The notes beneath the pieces were generated by a model, which was given only the letters and a program-made list of their open reading frames with translations, was not told the origin of the DNA and ran no database searches. Positions 19,175 to 27,381 of a stretch of DNA of 64,000 nt are shown piece by piece (the stretch's first letter is position 1; each line of letters opens with the position of its first letter). The DNA is from Chitinophaga filiformis (lineage in GTDB: Bacteria > Bacteroidota > Bacteroidia > Chitinophagales > Chitinophagaceae), in contig NZ_JAKIRP010000006.1 of NCBI RefSeq assembly GCF_021646545.1, positions 62,001 to 126,000 of the forward strand, written 5' to 3'. The position numbers and the translations under genes were made by a program.

Positions 19175-19192
19175 AATTAGCCGGCTAAATAA
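19175..19192. promoter_or_regulatory. Second MarR-type operator (palindrome)
   Basis: AATTAGCCGGCTAAATAA, with a perfect 12-bp core TTAGCCGGCTAA (19177-19188), is identical over 18 bp to the site in the marR promoter, 500 bp away. It lies between the marR stop and the araC start, on the upstream side of the araC-efflux block. A weak TGGTATTG box follows on the minus strand (19169-19162). Confidence 0.6.
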
Positions 19193-19219
19193 TTATGGTA
19201 AAAAAAAGGAAAAATGACC

Positions 19220-19660
19220 CTATTCTTCCTCTTCGATGTTCTCTAACACCTGCATTAGTAGTCGCCTGAGCAATATCTTTTCTTCCGTGCTCATGTTCTT
19301 TACGATCTGTTGTTCCAGTTTATTCCAGGTAGTATCTATAATCTCAGTTGCAGCTTCTGTTCCTTTTTCCGTCAGTTTCACCCGCACCACGCGCTGATCA
19401 GCACAGCATTTTTCCCTTGTCAGGAAGCCGTTCTTTTCCAGCCTTTCGGCCATTCTCGTCACTGTTGCCGGTGTAACGTCCAGATTTTCCGTGAGTTCGT
19501 TCATTGTCATCGTGCCTCCACATAATACCTGTGCCAGGAAGTGCTCCTGACCGGCATGGAGGTTATAGGCAGCCAGCATCTGGTTGCCTTTGTTCCTGTG
19601 TACCTTACAGATCTGCACGAGCAGGTGGCTGATGGTACTGCACATCATCGGTCTGTTCAT
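19220..19660 (-). CDS. MarR family transcriptional regulator (146 aa)
   Basis: Typical MarR winged helix: the HTH at residues ~52-75 (MTMNELTENLDVTPATVTRM) is followed by the wing with the family signature DQRVVRVKLTEKG and C-terminal dimerisation helices. Residues C86/C87 (REKCCADQRVV) are two adjacent cysteines next to the wing that could respond to oxidants, but this is speculation. A 12-bp perfect palindrome sits inside its own promoter and again upstream of the araC-efflux genes, so it most likely represses itself and the neighbouring regulator. The start codon lies only 4 nt after a TAnnTTTG box, so the mRNA may be leaderless. Confidence 0.9.
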   Translation of the reverse strand: MNRPMMCSTISHLLVQICKVHRNKGNQMLAAYNLHAGQEHFLAQVLCGGTMTMNELTENLDVTPATVTRMAERLEKNGFLTREKCCADQRVVRVKLTEKGTEAATEIIDTTWNKLEQQIVKNMSTEEKILLRRLLMQVLENIEEEE

Positions 19661-19664
19661 GAGA

Positions 19665-19693
19665 CAAATATAATAATTAGCCGGCTAAATAAA
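19665..19693 (-). promoter_or_regulatory. marR promoter with embedded operator
   Basis: On the minus strand, TTTA (19693-19690) is followed after 17 nt by TATATTTG (19672-19665), an exact TAnnTTTG -7 element, and 4 nt later by the ATG. The palindrome TTAGCCGGCTAA (19677-19688) lies exactly in the spacer, where a bound repressor would block RNA polymerase. Confidence 0.7.
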
Positions 19694-19800
19694 ATTAAAT
19701 TATGGTTTTGTATGTCTTTTTATTGTCATCTGTTATGCTTTTTTATTTAATAACGGGTGCAATAAAAGGCTTTTAATGCGCCTGCTTTCTGTCTGATTCA

Positions 19801-19967
19801 CGCTAAGTAGCTCCGGTTTCAGTATGGGATGGCGGTCGGCGCCTCTCAGGATGGCTATTGGGTGTTGTCAAGCGAATGGGAGTTGGGATATGGATTTGAC
19901 AGCATCCGTCGTGTCGCCGGAGAGCCGAAGGCCCGCCATTCCCATCTGAAACCGCGTGCTACTTACG
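19801..19967. repeat. Long imperfect inverted repeat (hairpin of ~165 bp)
   Basis: The left arm (19804-19846) and right arm (19920-19965) are imperfect reverse complements over about 45 bp, with blocks TAAGTAGC, CGGTTTCAG, ATGGGA and TGGCGG conserved. Inside, TGTTGTCAA (19863-19871) can pair with TTGACAGCA (19896-19904). An open frame of 86 codons crosses it but resembles no protein. It could be a structured RNA, a REP-like palindromic element or a miniature mobile element. The rest of the 19694-20115 interval shows nothing recognisable. Confidence 0.6.
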
Positions 19968-20115
19968 CTCTCCCTATTATTGATTACGACCTCACATCAT
20001 TCGTGGCCCTGATGGCAAGTACAGTTCAGTGTCCTCTTACACGCAATCACAAGGGTCAGACACGTGATATTCAGGCCTGCAAGACATAACAATGGCGATA
20101 TTATAGATTATAAGC

Positions 20116-20155
20116 AAAGAGGGCGTATCAAAGTCTGATACGCCCTCTTTCTTTT
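20116..20155 (-). terminator. Bidirectional hairpin terminator after mutS2
   Basis: A perfect 15-bp stem: AAAGAGGGCGTATCA (20116-20130) with TGATACGCCCTCTTT (20136-20150) and a 5-nt loop. It lies 85 bp downstream of the mutS2 stop; the T tracts are short on both strands. Confidence 0.7.
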
Positions 20156-20234
20156 GGATGCCGGTTAGAAGTTTTATTAGTGTTTGATACTACTTTCCAG
20201 CCTTCGATTATTTGTGATACTGCAGCCTGTTCAA

Positions 20235-22367
20235 TTACTTTGCTGCTTCTTTTGCTTCTTTTGCTTCCTTAGGCCGCTCTTTCACGAGTACCAGGTCGGC
20301 CATGGCGACGTTCATCGGAATGTTTCCAAGCTTCACAATACCGCGTTTGTCGCGGATCTCCATTAGCTTTCCTACCTGACCGTTACTCTTTATTTTTACC
20401 TGGTCACCCAGCTTGAGGTCCCCTCCTACTACTTCAAGGAATTTCTCCTGCACTTTCTTTTCGAAACGCTCATTGATCTGCTTTTCCTTTTTACGGAACA
20501 GCAGTGCCTCTGCCTGCTTGAGTACTTTTTGTTTGTCGTCGGTGCGCTTCCACTCTATCACGATCTGCTTCATCTTTCGCTCCATATCCTTCAGGTATTG
20601 CAGTTCTTCTTCCTTGATCTTATTCTGCAGCTTGAGGGTAGTGAATTGCTGTGTTTTCCTTTCCTTGTCGGAGAGGATCTCGTATTCTCTCTTCAGCTTT
20701 TCATTTTCTTTCAGGAGCTTCTGCAGTTCCTTTTCCTTGGCCTCGATCTTCTGGAGGTCCTGTTCGGCTTTATTCAACAGCTTATCGAGCTGGAAATGCC
20801 CTTCATCCACCAGGTTCTTGGCGCGGGATATCAATGAAGGATGTAAGCCGATGCGCTGTGCGATAGAGAATGTATAGGAGCTACCGGGTTTACCTACGAT
20901 CAGTTTATACATTGGCAGCAGGTTCTCTTCGTCGAAGCCCATCGCGCCGTTGATGATACCTCTTACCTTATTGGCCATAATCTTCAGGTTCAGGTAGTGG
21001 GTGGTTACAATACCAAAAGCGTGCTTTTTGGCCATTTCCTCCATGATCACTTCTGCGAAGGCGCCTCCGAGATTGGGATCGGAACCACTTCCCAATTCAT
21101 CTATAAAGAACAATGTTTTACCATTGGCTTCTTCCATGAAGTACTTCATGTTCTTGAGATGAGAACTGTAGGTACTCAATTCAAACTCCAGCGATTGTGT
21201 GTCTCCGATGTGGATCATCAGCTGGCGGAAGATGCCCAATTGAGAGCTGGGGTGTACCGGTACCAGCAGGCCCGCCTGTAACATGAGCTGGATCAGACCC
21301 ACTGTTTTCATGGTAACCGTTTTACCGCCGGCGTTAGGACCACTGATCACCAGGATATGATTGTCTTTATCCAGGGTCAGGTTCACCGGGATGGTCGGTT
21401 TCTGGTTACGGCGGTTGTATAACAACAACAGGGGGTGATACGCATCTACCAGGTGCAGCTGTGCATGTGGCGAGAGCATGGGGTAATTACCGTCCATGTC
21501 CAGTGCCAGTTTCGCTTTTGCCCTGATAAAGTCGTACAGTCCCAGGATTTCGTGATAATTGTTGAGCAGCTGTGCATGCTGGCTGAGTGCCGCAGTCAGT
21601 GTACGCAGGATCTTGTAAACCTCTTTGTTCTCTTCTCTTTCGAGGGACATTACGTCGTTGTTCAGCTCAATCGTTTCTTCCGGCTCTATGAAGGTAGTAC
21701 GGCGGGTATCAGACTCTCCGTGCTGGATACCTTTCACCATACGCTTATTCTCTGCATAGACGGCCACTACCCTTCTGCCGTTGAGGAATGCCTCCTCAGT
21801 ATCTGCCAGGTAACCCAGTTTGCTGAGTTTACTGAGAACACGGTCGAATGCGCGACGCAGTTCGTTCCTTTTACGGAAAAGGCTCATACGGATCTTTGCC
21901 AGTTCCGGGGTGGCATTGTCGCGTACCTCTCCGTTCTCATCGAGCACTTCGTCTATCAGCGCCGTGATCTTCTTTTCATAGTGGGTGTGCGTGATCACGC
22001 TGAACAAACCGGCATACTGCACCCGCCTGTCGTGATCAAAGAAACGTACAATACTGTGCATGCTTTCTGCCAGCTTGCGCAGGAGCATGATCTGTTCACC
22101 ACTGAGTACTGCCCCCTGAATGCCCAGCATGCGGAGCTCATTTTTCAGGTTCAGTACATAATCGTTCGGGAAGTGCTCCTGCAGCAAAGTAAGCTGCTTG
22201 TATTCATGGGCCTGTTGAAGGGCCGTTCTGACATAATCAATGTGGGTGTGCAAACGCAGATCTTCTGCCATCTGTTTACCCAACTCCGTTTTACAATGCT
22301 CCTTTAACAAAGCCTGTACCTTGTCAAATTCCAGCTGTACCAGTGCTGAATCGGGAAAATATTTCAT
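20235..22367 (-). CDS. mutS2: MutS2-family ATPase, lacking the C-terminal Smr domain
   Basis: The core, clamp and ABC ATPase regions are complete: Walker A GPNAGGKT (residues 343-350), the signature region, Walker B FFIDELGSGSDP and the TTHY switch histidine. A long charged coiled coil follows (residues ~515-625), then a KOW/SH3-like segment (LKLGDQVKIKSNGQVGKLMEI). MutS2 acts in DNA recombination control and, in Bacillus, ribosome rescue. The usual MutS2 is ~780-800 aa and ends in an Smr nuclease domain; here the chain stops at 710 aa with a KEAKEAKEAAK tail and no Smr domain. No frameshift remnant of Smr is visible downstream, so the short form looks native. Confidence 0.9.
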   Translation of the reverse strand: MKYFPDSALVQLEFDKVQALLKEHCKTELGKQMAEDLRLHTHIDYVRTALQQAHEYKQLTLLQEHFPNDYVLNLKNELRMLGIQGAVLSGEQIMLLRKLAESMHSIVRFFDHDRRVQYAGLFSVITHTHYEKKITALIDEVLDENGEVRDNATPELAKIRMSLFRKRNELRRAFDRVLSKLSKLGYLADTEEAFLNGRRVVAVYAENKRMVKGIQHGESDTRRTTFIEPEETIELNNDVMSLEREENKEVYKILRTLTAALSQHAQLLNNYHEILGLYDFIRAKAKLALDMDGNYPMLSPHAQLHLVDAYHPLLLLYNRRNQKPTIPVNLTLDKDNHILVISGPNAGGKTVTMKTVGLIQLMLQAGLLVPVHPSSQLGIFRQLMIHIGDTQSLEFELSTYSSHLKNMKYFMEEANGKTLFFIDELGSGSDPNLGGAFAEVIMEEMAKKHAFGIVTTHYLNLKIMANKVRGIINGAMGFDEENLLPMYKLIVGKPGSSYTFSIAQRIGLHPSLISRAKNLVDEGHFQLDKLLNKAEQDLQKIEAKEKELQKLLKENEKLKREYEILSDKERKTQQFTTLKLQNKIKEEELQYLKDMERKMKQIVIEWKRTDDKQKVLKQAEALLFRKKEKQINERFEKKVQEKFLEVVGGDLKLGDQVKIKSNGQVGKLMEIRDKRGIVKLGNIPMNVAMADLVLVKERPKEAKEAKEAAK

Positions 22368-22387
22368 CTTACTTATCCATACAAAGC

Positions 22388-22459
22388 CTGTAAACCCTTT
22401 GTTTACAGACGGTTAAAATTGGCTTTTGCCGTTCCGTACCTTTTACGGTCCGGCAAAAG
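22388..22459 (-). promoter_or_regulatory. Two adjacent hairpins in the mutS2 leader
   Basis: CTGTAAAC (22388-22395) pairs with GTTTACAG (22401-22408), 20 bp before the mutS2 start. CTTTTGCCG (22423-22431) pairs with CGGCAAAAG (22451-22459), with an inner CCGTA/TACGG stem. They could be leader structures or a terminator-like insulator between the divergent genes. Confidence 0.4.
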
Positions 22460-22571
22460 GAATGTTAAAGTTACTTAACTTGGTGATCTAATCCGTTATT
22501 CTTGTCGTAATTTAACTTGTTGAGGGTCTTTGAGCCCTTGACTTCAAATGTCACCATCAACAATTTAAATC

Positions 22572-23222
22572 ATGCGAAGATACTCATTATTAAGCTGTTT
22601 ACTGGCACTAACAATCAGTGCCTGTGCACAGGGCGGAAAATCAAAAGACAAAGTACCAGGAGATATGGAAGTCAGCAACAATGTTAAAACTGAAAAAGCC
22701 ACATTCGGAGGCGGTTGTTTCTGGTGTACTGAGGCACAGTTCCAGTACCTGGATGGTGTAACAAAAGTAGAATCCGGTTATGCCGGGGGCACCGTTCCAA
22801 ATCCGACCTATGAAGAAGTAAGCACCGGTACTACCGGTCACGCAGAAGTGATACAGGTAACCTACGATCCTTCAAAGATCAGCTATGAAGAGCTGTTGCA
22901 GGCATTCTGGCAGAGCCATGACCCTACCCAGTTAAACAGGCAGGGCAATGATGTGGGCACCCAATACCGGTCTGTTATCTTCTATCACAATGAGGATCAG
23001 CACAAACTGGCGCAACTGTATAAGGAGAAGCTGCAGCAGTCGGGCGCCTATGATAAACCGGTAGTAACGGAAATAGCGCCAATGACCGCCTTCTACAAGG
23101 CCGAAGACTATCATCAGAACTACTACAATGAGAATGGCTCGCAGCCTTATTGCCACTTTGTGATCCAGCCAAAACTGGAGAAATTCAAAAAGGTGTTTAA
23201 GGATAAGCTAAAGAAGAACTAA
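22572..23222 (+). CDS. msrA: Peptide methionine sulfoxide reductase MsrA, exported lipoprotein
   Basis: The catalytic GCFWC motif is at residues 48-52 (Cys49 catalytic, FGGGCFWC context), followed by the family blocks SGYAGG, 'PTYEEVSTGTTGHAE' and 'GNDVGTQYRSVIF'. The enzyme reduces S-epimers of methionine sulfoxide in damaged proteins. Unlike cytosolic MsrA, it begins with a type II signal peptide (MRRYSLLSCLLALTISAC, lipobox Cys18), so it repairs envelope proteins. It is monocistronic, divergent from mutS2, and ended by a hairpin terminator. Confidence 0.95.
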   Translation: MRRYSLLSCLLALTISACAQGGKSKDKVPGDMEVSNNVKTEKATFGGGCFWCTEAQFQYLDGVTKVESGYAGGTVPNPTYEEVSTGTTGHAEVIQVTYDPSKISYEELLQAFWQSHDPTQLNRQGNDVGTQYRSVIFYHNEDQHKLAQLYKEKLQQSGAYDKPVVTEIAPMTAFYKAEDYHQNYYNENGSQPYCHFVIQPKLEKFKKVFKDKLKKN

Positions 23223-23245
23223 CTTATTGTAATACAACATTTTTC

Positions 23246-23283
23246 CAAAGCGAATGGCCTTCCCGGTCATTCGCTTTGTGTTT
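23246..23283 (+). terminator. Rho-independent terminator of msrA
   Basis: The 11-bp stem CAAAGCGAATG (23246-23256) pairs with CATTCGCTTTG (23268-23278), followed by TGTTTT. Confidence 0.8.
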
Positions 23284-23385
23284 TACTCCTTATCTGAGAC
23301 TTTTACATATGTATAAATAAAGGTATATTGCAGCAGGACAAGACATTATCCCTGCAAACTGTTAAGCTCTATATACCAGATACCC

Positions 23386-24135
23386 ATGAAATATGAATCA
23401 TCTGTGGATGCGAATATCTCCGAGCAGGAGAAGGCATTTCGCTCCTTTATCAGCAACGACCCTGCGCTGAGTTATTTCCTCGAAACGGGCAGCACACGTA
23501 AAAATGCAAGATTTTCAAAGGAAGAGATCTACAAGGATCCCGCATTCCTGGCATTTATTTCTCCCTATTTTCAGGATGTCTATGTAAAGGCAATACTCAG
23601 AGCGTTTGATCTGAAAGATACAAACCTGATGAGTGATGTGGCAGTGAACCCTATCCTGCTGGACGATACGCATAAGAAACAGGCGTTTGATCAGATCTTC
23701 GTTTACCTGGAAGAAAAGAAGGCCAAACTGGTGTCGCTGAGCAATAAATTACAACTGGGAGAAAGTATTATGATGCTCGATCTGTCAGACTATGCAGGTA
23801 TTATGACCATTGCCAATCTGAACTACCTGCCGGATGAGTTCCAGGAATTCCGTTCTGTATATGCCAGGGAAATACTTAAAGTGGTGCGTTCGCTGGTAAG
23901 CCGCGATTTCCAGGCCGCATTGAACATCGCAACTGACCTTCGTCAGCTGAAATGTGATGCCCAGACAACTTACGATGCTGATACACTGTACCAGCAACTG
24001 GAAAATGCAAGCCAGAAGGCAAGCGCTGTTGAAGGTCTTTCCGGTGGCGGCGAGCAGAGTACTGGTAAGATCATATGGGGGATCATTGGTTTCATTATTA
24101 TTATCATTAAGCTGATACTGCTCTTTGCAGATTGA
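23386..24135 (+). CDS. Tandem paralog 1 of an unrecognised membrane-tailed family (249 aa)
   Basis: I do not recognise the family. It shares with the next three genes an N-terminal ~200-residue alpha-helical domain marked by NISEQEKAFR, SNDPALSYFLETG, DPAFLAFISPYF and NLNYLPDEFQEFRS. A glycine-rich linker and a hydrophobic segment at the very C-terminus (residues ~229-247, rich in Ile) follow, so the conserved domain would be cytoplasmic and the tail membrane-embedded. There is no signal peptide. The upstream 30 bp are also repeated before each copy, showing unit duplication. It is one of the two divergent members of the array. Confidence 0.7.
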   Translation: MKYESSVDANISEQEKAFRSFISNDPALSYFLETGSTRKNARFSKEEIYKDPAFLAFISPYFQDVYVKAILRAFDLKDTNLMSDVAVNPILLDDTHKKQAFDQIFVYLEEKKAKLVSLSNKLQLGESIMMLDLSDYAGIMTIANLNYLPDEFQEFRSVYAREILKVVRSLVSRDFQAALNIATDLRQLKCDAQTTYDADTLYQQLENASQKASAVEGLSGGGEQSTGKIIWGIIGFIIIIIKLILLFAD

Positions 24136-24203
24136 TATACAGTTTGCCGGATAAGGAGTACGCTTGTCCGGCAAACGCTTAAGCTCCATATAACCCAATA
24201 CCC

Positions 24204-25043
24204 ATGCAATACGAACGATCCGCGTCAGTAAACATCTCCGAACAGGAGAAGACATTCCGTGCGCTTATCAGCAATGACCCTGCGCTGAGCTATTTTCTCG
24301 AAACCGGCACCATGCAGCCAAACGCAAAATTTGCAGAGGAAGTGATCTATAGTGATCCTGCATTCCTGGCATTTATCTCCCCTTATTTTCACGAAGTGTA
24401 CGTAAATGCCATTACCAGCGCGTTTGATCTGGAAGATACAAACCTGATGGGTGATATAAACATGAATGCTATTCTGCTGGACGATGCTCATAGGAAACAA
24501 GCGCTTGATGATATCCTGATTTACCTGGAACAAAGGAAAGCGGCACTGGAATTGTTTCACGCTACATTGCACATGCAGGGGCCTATTAACATCTTTATCC
24601 TGGCCGAACATACCAGCATAGATACTATCTATAATCTCAACTACCTGCCGGCTGAGTTCCAGGAATTCCGTTCGGACTATGCGCAGGTGATTATGAAGGT
24701 GATCAACTCATTGGCTAACTGGTACCAGTCGGCAGCAATGACCATGATCACCGATCTGCGTGAACTCTCCGTTGACATGCAAACTGCAAATGACGTGGAG
24801 GCGCTCTATACGCTGCTTAATGGGAACAGGCGGCCGGACGCCATTGAAAGCGGTTACGGTAATTCCGGCTATTCCGGCGATCCCGGCAAAAACACTCGTG
24901 AGATTCTAACGTTTGTAGTCCTTATGATCCTCGTCATCATTTTCACGATTATTGAGATGTCATCTCCGGATTACAAAGGGTCCCATGGCGGAGGCTATCA
25001 TTATCACCGTTCATCCCGTTCATCTTCTCATAGTCATCATTAG
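24204..25043 (+). CDS. Tandem paralog 2 (279 aa)
   Basis: It has the same helical domain as paralog 1 (NISEQEKTFR, DPAFLAFISPYFHEVYV, NLNYLPAEFQEFRS) and is most similar to paralog 3, about 70% identical by eye. After a GYGNSGYSGD linker it has a transmembrane segment (residues ~233-250). Unlike copy 1, it continues with a polar tail rich in His, Ser and Tyr (GGYHYHRSSRSSSHSHH). The tail is on the far side of the membrane from the conserved domain and could bind metal or surface components. The intergenic distance to copy 1 is 68 bp. Confidence 0.7.
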   Translation: MQYERSASVNISEQEKTFRALISNDPALSYFLETGTMQPNAKFAEEVIYSDPAFLAFISPYFHEVYVNAITSAFDLEDTNLMGDINMNAILLDDAHRKQALDDILIYLEQRKAALELFHATLHMQGPINIFILAEHTSIDTIYNLNYLPAEFQEFRSDYAQVIMKVINSLANWYQSAAMTMITDLRELSVDMQTANDVEALYTLLNGNRRPDAIESGYGNSGYSGDPGKNTREILTFVVLMILVIIFTIIEMSSPDYKGSHGGGYHYHRSSRSSSHSHH

Positions 25044-25084
25044 TTTGCAGAAGAAAAAGGCTATAGCTCTATACATCCAATACC

Positions 25085-26008
25085 ATGAAATACGAACAAT
25101 CTGCGTCACCGAATATCTCTGAACAGGACAAGGCATTCCGCACCCTGATCAGCAATGACCCTGCGCTGAGCTATTTTCTCGAAACAGGTTCCATACGCCC
25201 GAACGAAAAATTTGCAAAGGAACAGACCTACAGGGATCCCGCATTCCTGGCATTTATTTCCCCTTACTTCCATGAAGTTTATGTAAATGCTATTACCAGC
25301 GCGTTTGATCAGAAAGATACAAGCCTGATGAGCGATATAGCAATAAATACCATTCTGCTGGACGATGCTTACAGGAAACAGGCTTTTGATGATATCCTTG
25401 CCTACCTGGAACAAAGGAAAGCGGCTTTGTTATCGTTTCACGCTAAATTGCAGATGCAGGAGCCCATTGACATCCTTAGTCTGACAGAACATAGCAGCAT
25501 GGCAACTATCTCCAATCTCAACTACCTGCCGGCTGAATTCCAGGAATTCCGCTCCACCTATGCACGGGTGATCATGAAGGTAGTCAACTCACTGGTTAAC
25601 CGGGACCAGCGGACAGCATTAACCATGATCAGCCATCTGTGCCAACTCACCGTTGATATGCAAACGGCCAATGATGTGGATGCGCTGTATAAGCTAATCA
25701 ATGCAAATCGGCAAACAAGCGCTGCTGAAAGTGGAGCAGGTTATTCGGGTTATTCCAACGATTCGGGTAATTCCGACAATTCCGGTTATTCCAGCGATGT
25801 CGATGATTCCCGTGATTCCGGCGGTTTCAGCGGAAGCATTCGTGCTCTCGTAGTGGGTTTTGTCATCTTCGTCATTATCATCCTTAAAATGATGCTCTTT
25901 GGGGATAGCAGAGGGTACCGCAGCAACGGTTCTTATCGTTATCATCGTTCATATCGTCCCTCTTATCATCCTCCTTCCTATCATCCTTCTTATCGTCGTA
26001 ATCGCTGA
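25085..26008 (+). CDS. Tandem paralog 3 (307 aa)
   Basis: The longest copy. The N-terminal domain is nearly collinear with paralog 2. The linker is expanded into short repeats of S-G-Y, N-D-S and S-D-V type (YSGYSNDSGNSDNSGYSS), then a transmembrane segment (residues ~249-266) and a basic, Tyr/His/Ser/Pro-rich tail with repeated SYHP units. Length differences between copies are concentrated in the linker and tail, while the helical domain stays constant, which suggests the tail is the variable, selected part. The gap to copy 2 is 41 bp, so co-transcription is likely. Confidence 0.7.
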   Translation: MKYEQSASPNISEQDKAFRTLISNDPALSYFLETGSIRPNEKFAKEQTYRDPAFLAFISPYFHEVYVNAITSAFDQKDTSLMSDIAINTILLDDAYRKQAFDDILAYLEQRKAALLSFHAKLQMQEPIDILSLTEHSSMATISNLNYLPAEFQEFRSTYARVIMKVVNSLVNRDQRTALTMISHLCQLTVDMQTANDVDALYKLINANRQTSAAESGAGYSGYSNDSGNSDNSGYSSDVDDSRDSGGFSGSIRALVVGFVIFVIIILKMMLFGDSRGYRSNGSYRYHRSYRPSYHPPSYHPSYRRNR

Positions 26009-26053
26009 TGGAAGGTATACGGTGAAAGATATAAACATATACATCCAATACAC

Positions 26054-26791
26054 ATGAAATACGAACAATCCGCGACAACGAATATTTCTGAGCAGGAGAA
26101 GGCCTTCCGCACCTATATCAGCGCCGATCCGGCGCTGAGTCACTTTCTCGGAACGGGCGACCTGCAACCAAACGCAAGATTTGTAAAAGAAGAGATCTAT
26201 AGGGACCCTGCATTTCTGGCATTTATTTCTCCCTATTTCAAAGAAGTATATGTCGAAGCCGTACGCCGTGCGTTTGCGCTGAAAGATATGAACCTCATGA
26301 GCGATGTGACTGCAAATCCGCTCCTGCTGAATGGCGAACATAGATTACAGGCCTTTGACGAGCTACTCGCCGACCTGGAAGAAAGGAAGACGAAGCTGGC
26401 TGCTATGCACCATAAACTGGTGATGTATGAACCCTTCGAATTTACCGACCTGTTAGAATATACGGATGTAGCGATCATCGGTAACATGAACTATCTGCCG
26501 GTTGAATTCCTGGAATTTCGCTCCAGCTACGCGGCATTGGTGGTGAAAACCATCAAGGCACTGGTCAACCGCGACCTACAGACATCATTGACGATGGTCT
26601 GCAACCTTTGTGAACTGACAGTTGACATGCCGACTTTACAGGATGTTCATGCGCTGTGTACGCTGATTCACGATGCAGATAGAGAGCAAAAGGGGATGGA
26701 ACGTGACCGGGAGGAACTCTATGACTTTATTTCCCGCCTCGGGAGGCGTCCATGGCCATTTATTTTGATTGGTATGGCTGTTTTACGTTGA
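26054..26791 (+). CDS. Tandem paralog 4 (245 aa)
   Basis: Last copy of the array, 45 bp after copy 3. The helical domain is kept (NISEQEKAFRTYIS, DPAFLAFISPYFKEVYV, NMNYLPVEFLEFRS), but it is more divergent than copies 2 and 3. The tail is short: a charged segment (KGMERDREELYDF) and a weak hydrophobic end (PWPFILIGMAVLR), with no polar extension. It may be an incomplete or decaying unit, or a variant with a shorter anchor. It is followed by a strong terminator shared with the convergent toxin-operon end. Confidence 0.65.
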   Translation: MKYEQSATTNISEQEKAFRTYISADPALSHFLGTGDLQPNARFVKEEIYRDPAFLAFISPYFKEVYVEAVRRAFALKDMNLMSDVTANPLLLNGEHRLQAFDELLADLEERKTKLAAMHHKLVMYEPFEFTDLLEYTDVAIIGNMNYLPVEFLEFRSSYAALVVKTIKALVNRDLQTSLTMVCNLCELTVDMPTLQDVHALCTLIHDADREQKGMERDREELYDFISRLGRRPWPFILIGMAVLR

Positions 26792-26812
26792 TATTTCCCC
26801 GCGGGGAAAAAC

Positions 26813-26870
26813 AAAAGCTGACTGAAGTGAATGGAGTGTATCCATTGGTTTCAGTCAGCTTTTTTTACAT
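26813..26870 (+). terminator. Strong bidirectional terminator between the paralog array and the toxin operon
   Basis: The 13-bp stem AAAAGCTGACTGA (26813-26825) pairs with TCAGTCAGCTTTT (26851-26863), with an inner ATGGA/TCCAT stem and T/A tracts on both sides. It separates two convergent transcription units. Confidence 0.85.
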
Positions 26871-26883
26871 TTACAGGAGACCA

Positions 26884-27381
26884 TTAGCCCTGTATATTTC
26901 CTGATTTCTTATCTTCTCTTTCTTTTAAATAAAGATAACCACTGTACCAGGTTCGCTGTTGAATAAACAAAGAACAACTCTCTGCAGTCAGTTTATATTC
27001 CTTGTCGCCTTCTTCGTATCGATATACGGGGGGATCATCTCCTTCATCAAGTTTAATAAAGTAGAAAATCCCATTCTCTATAAAACAACCAACAATAAAC
27101 ATGTTCTTATCCAGAACAAAATCAGTTTCGCATGCTGAGATGATCTCTTCTGCGCCCTCCCTCATTTCTTCATACTGCGGAAAATTATAGCTATTGTCAT
27201 CAATAAACCTGAATCCACGATGCTTACCGAGAATAAGATATACCTCACGATAGCTACGAGGGAACTTAACTCCCAATTTTTCCTCTATCCCGGTTACTTC
27301 CTCTTCTGTGCATGCACTCGTTACTCCAAAGTACTCTCTGTAACCACGTAGAAAATCCATATATAAGTATTCTGCTGCCAT
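26884..27381 (-). CDS. SUKH (SMI1/KNR4) family protein, probable immunity protein of the upstream toxin
   Basis: 165 aa. The N-terminal core matches SUKH proteins: 'TEEEVTGIEEKLGVKFPRSYREVYLILGKHRG', with the acidic helix, KFPxSY turn and glycine-containing strand. SUKH proteins are the most widespread immunity proteins of bacterial polymorphic toxin systems, where they bind and block a cognate nuclease or deaminase toxin in the cytoplasm. The ATG overlaps the toxin gene's stop (TAATG), so translation is coupled, as expected for protection before toxin release. There is no signal peptide. The toxin-immunity link rests on family and position, not on experiment. Confidence 0.88.
   Translation of the reverse strand: MAAEYLYMDFLRGYREYFGVTSACTEEEVTGIEEKLGVKFPRSYREVYLILGKHRGFRFIDDNSYNFPQYEEMREGAEEIISACETDFVLDKNMFIVGCFIENGIFYFIKLDEGDDPPVYRYEEGDKEYKLTAESCSLFIQQRTWYSGYLYLKEREDKKSGNIQG

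Noticed and set aside
19829..20089. Open frame of 86 codons over the long hairpin
   Set aside because: The frame results from the inverted repeat; the translation has no recognisable motif and no promoter fits.
21435..22307. 290-codon open frame opposite mutS2
   Set aside because: Antisense shadow of a conserved gene; no protein-like motifs.
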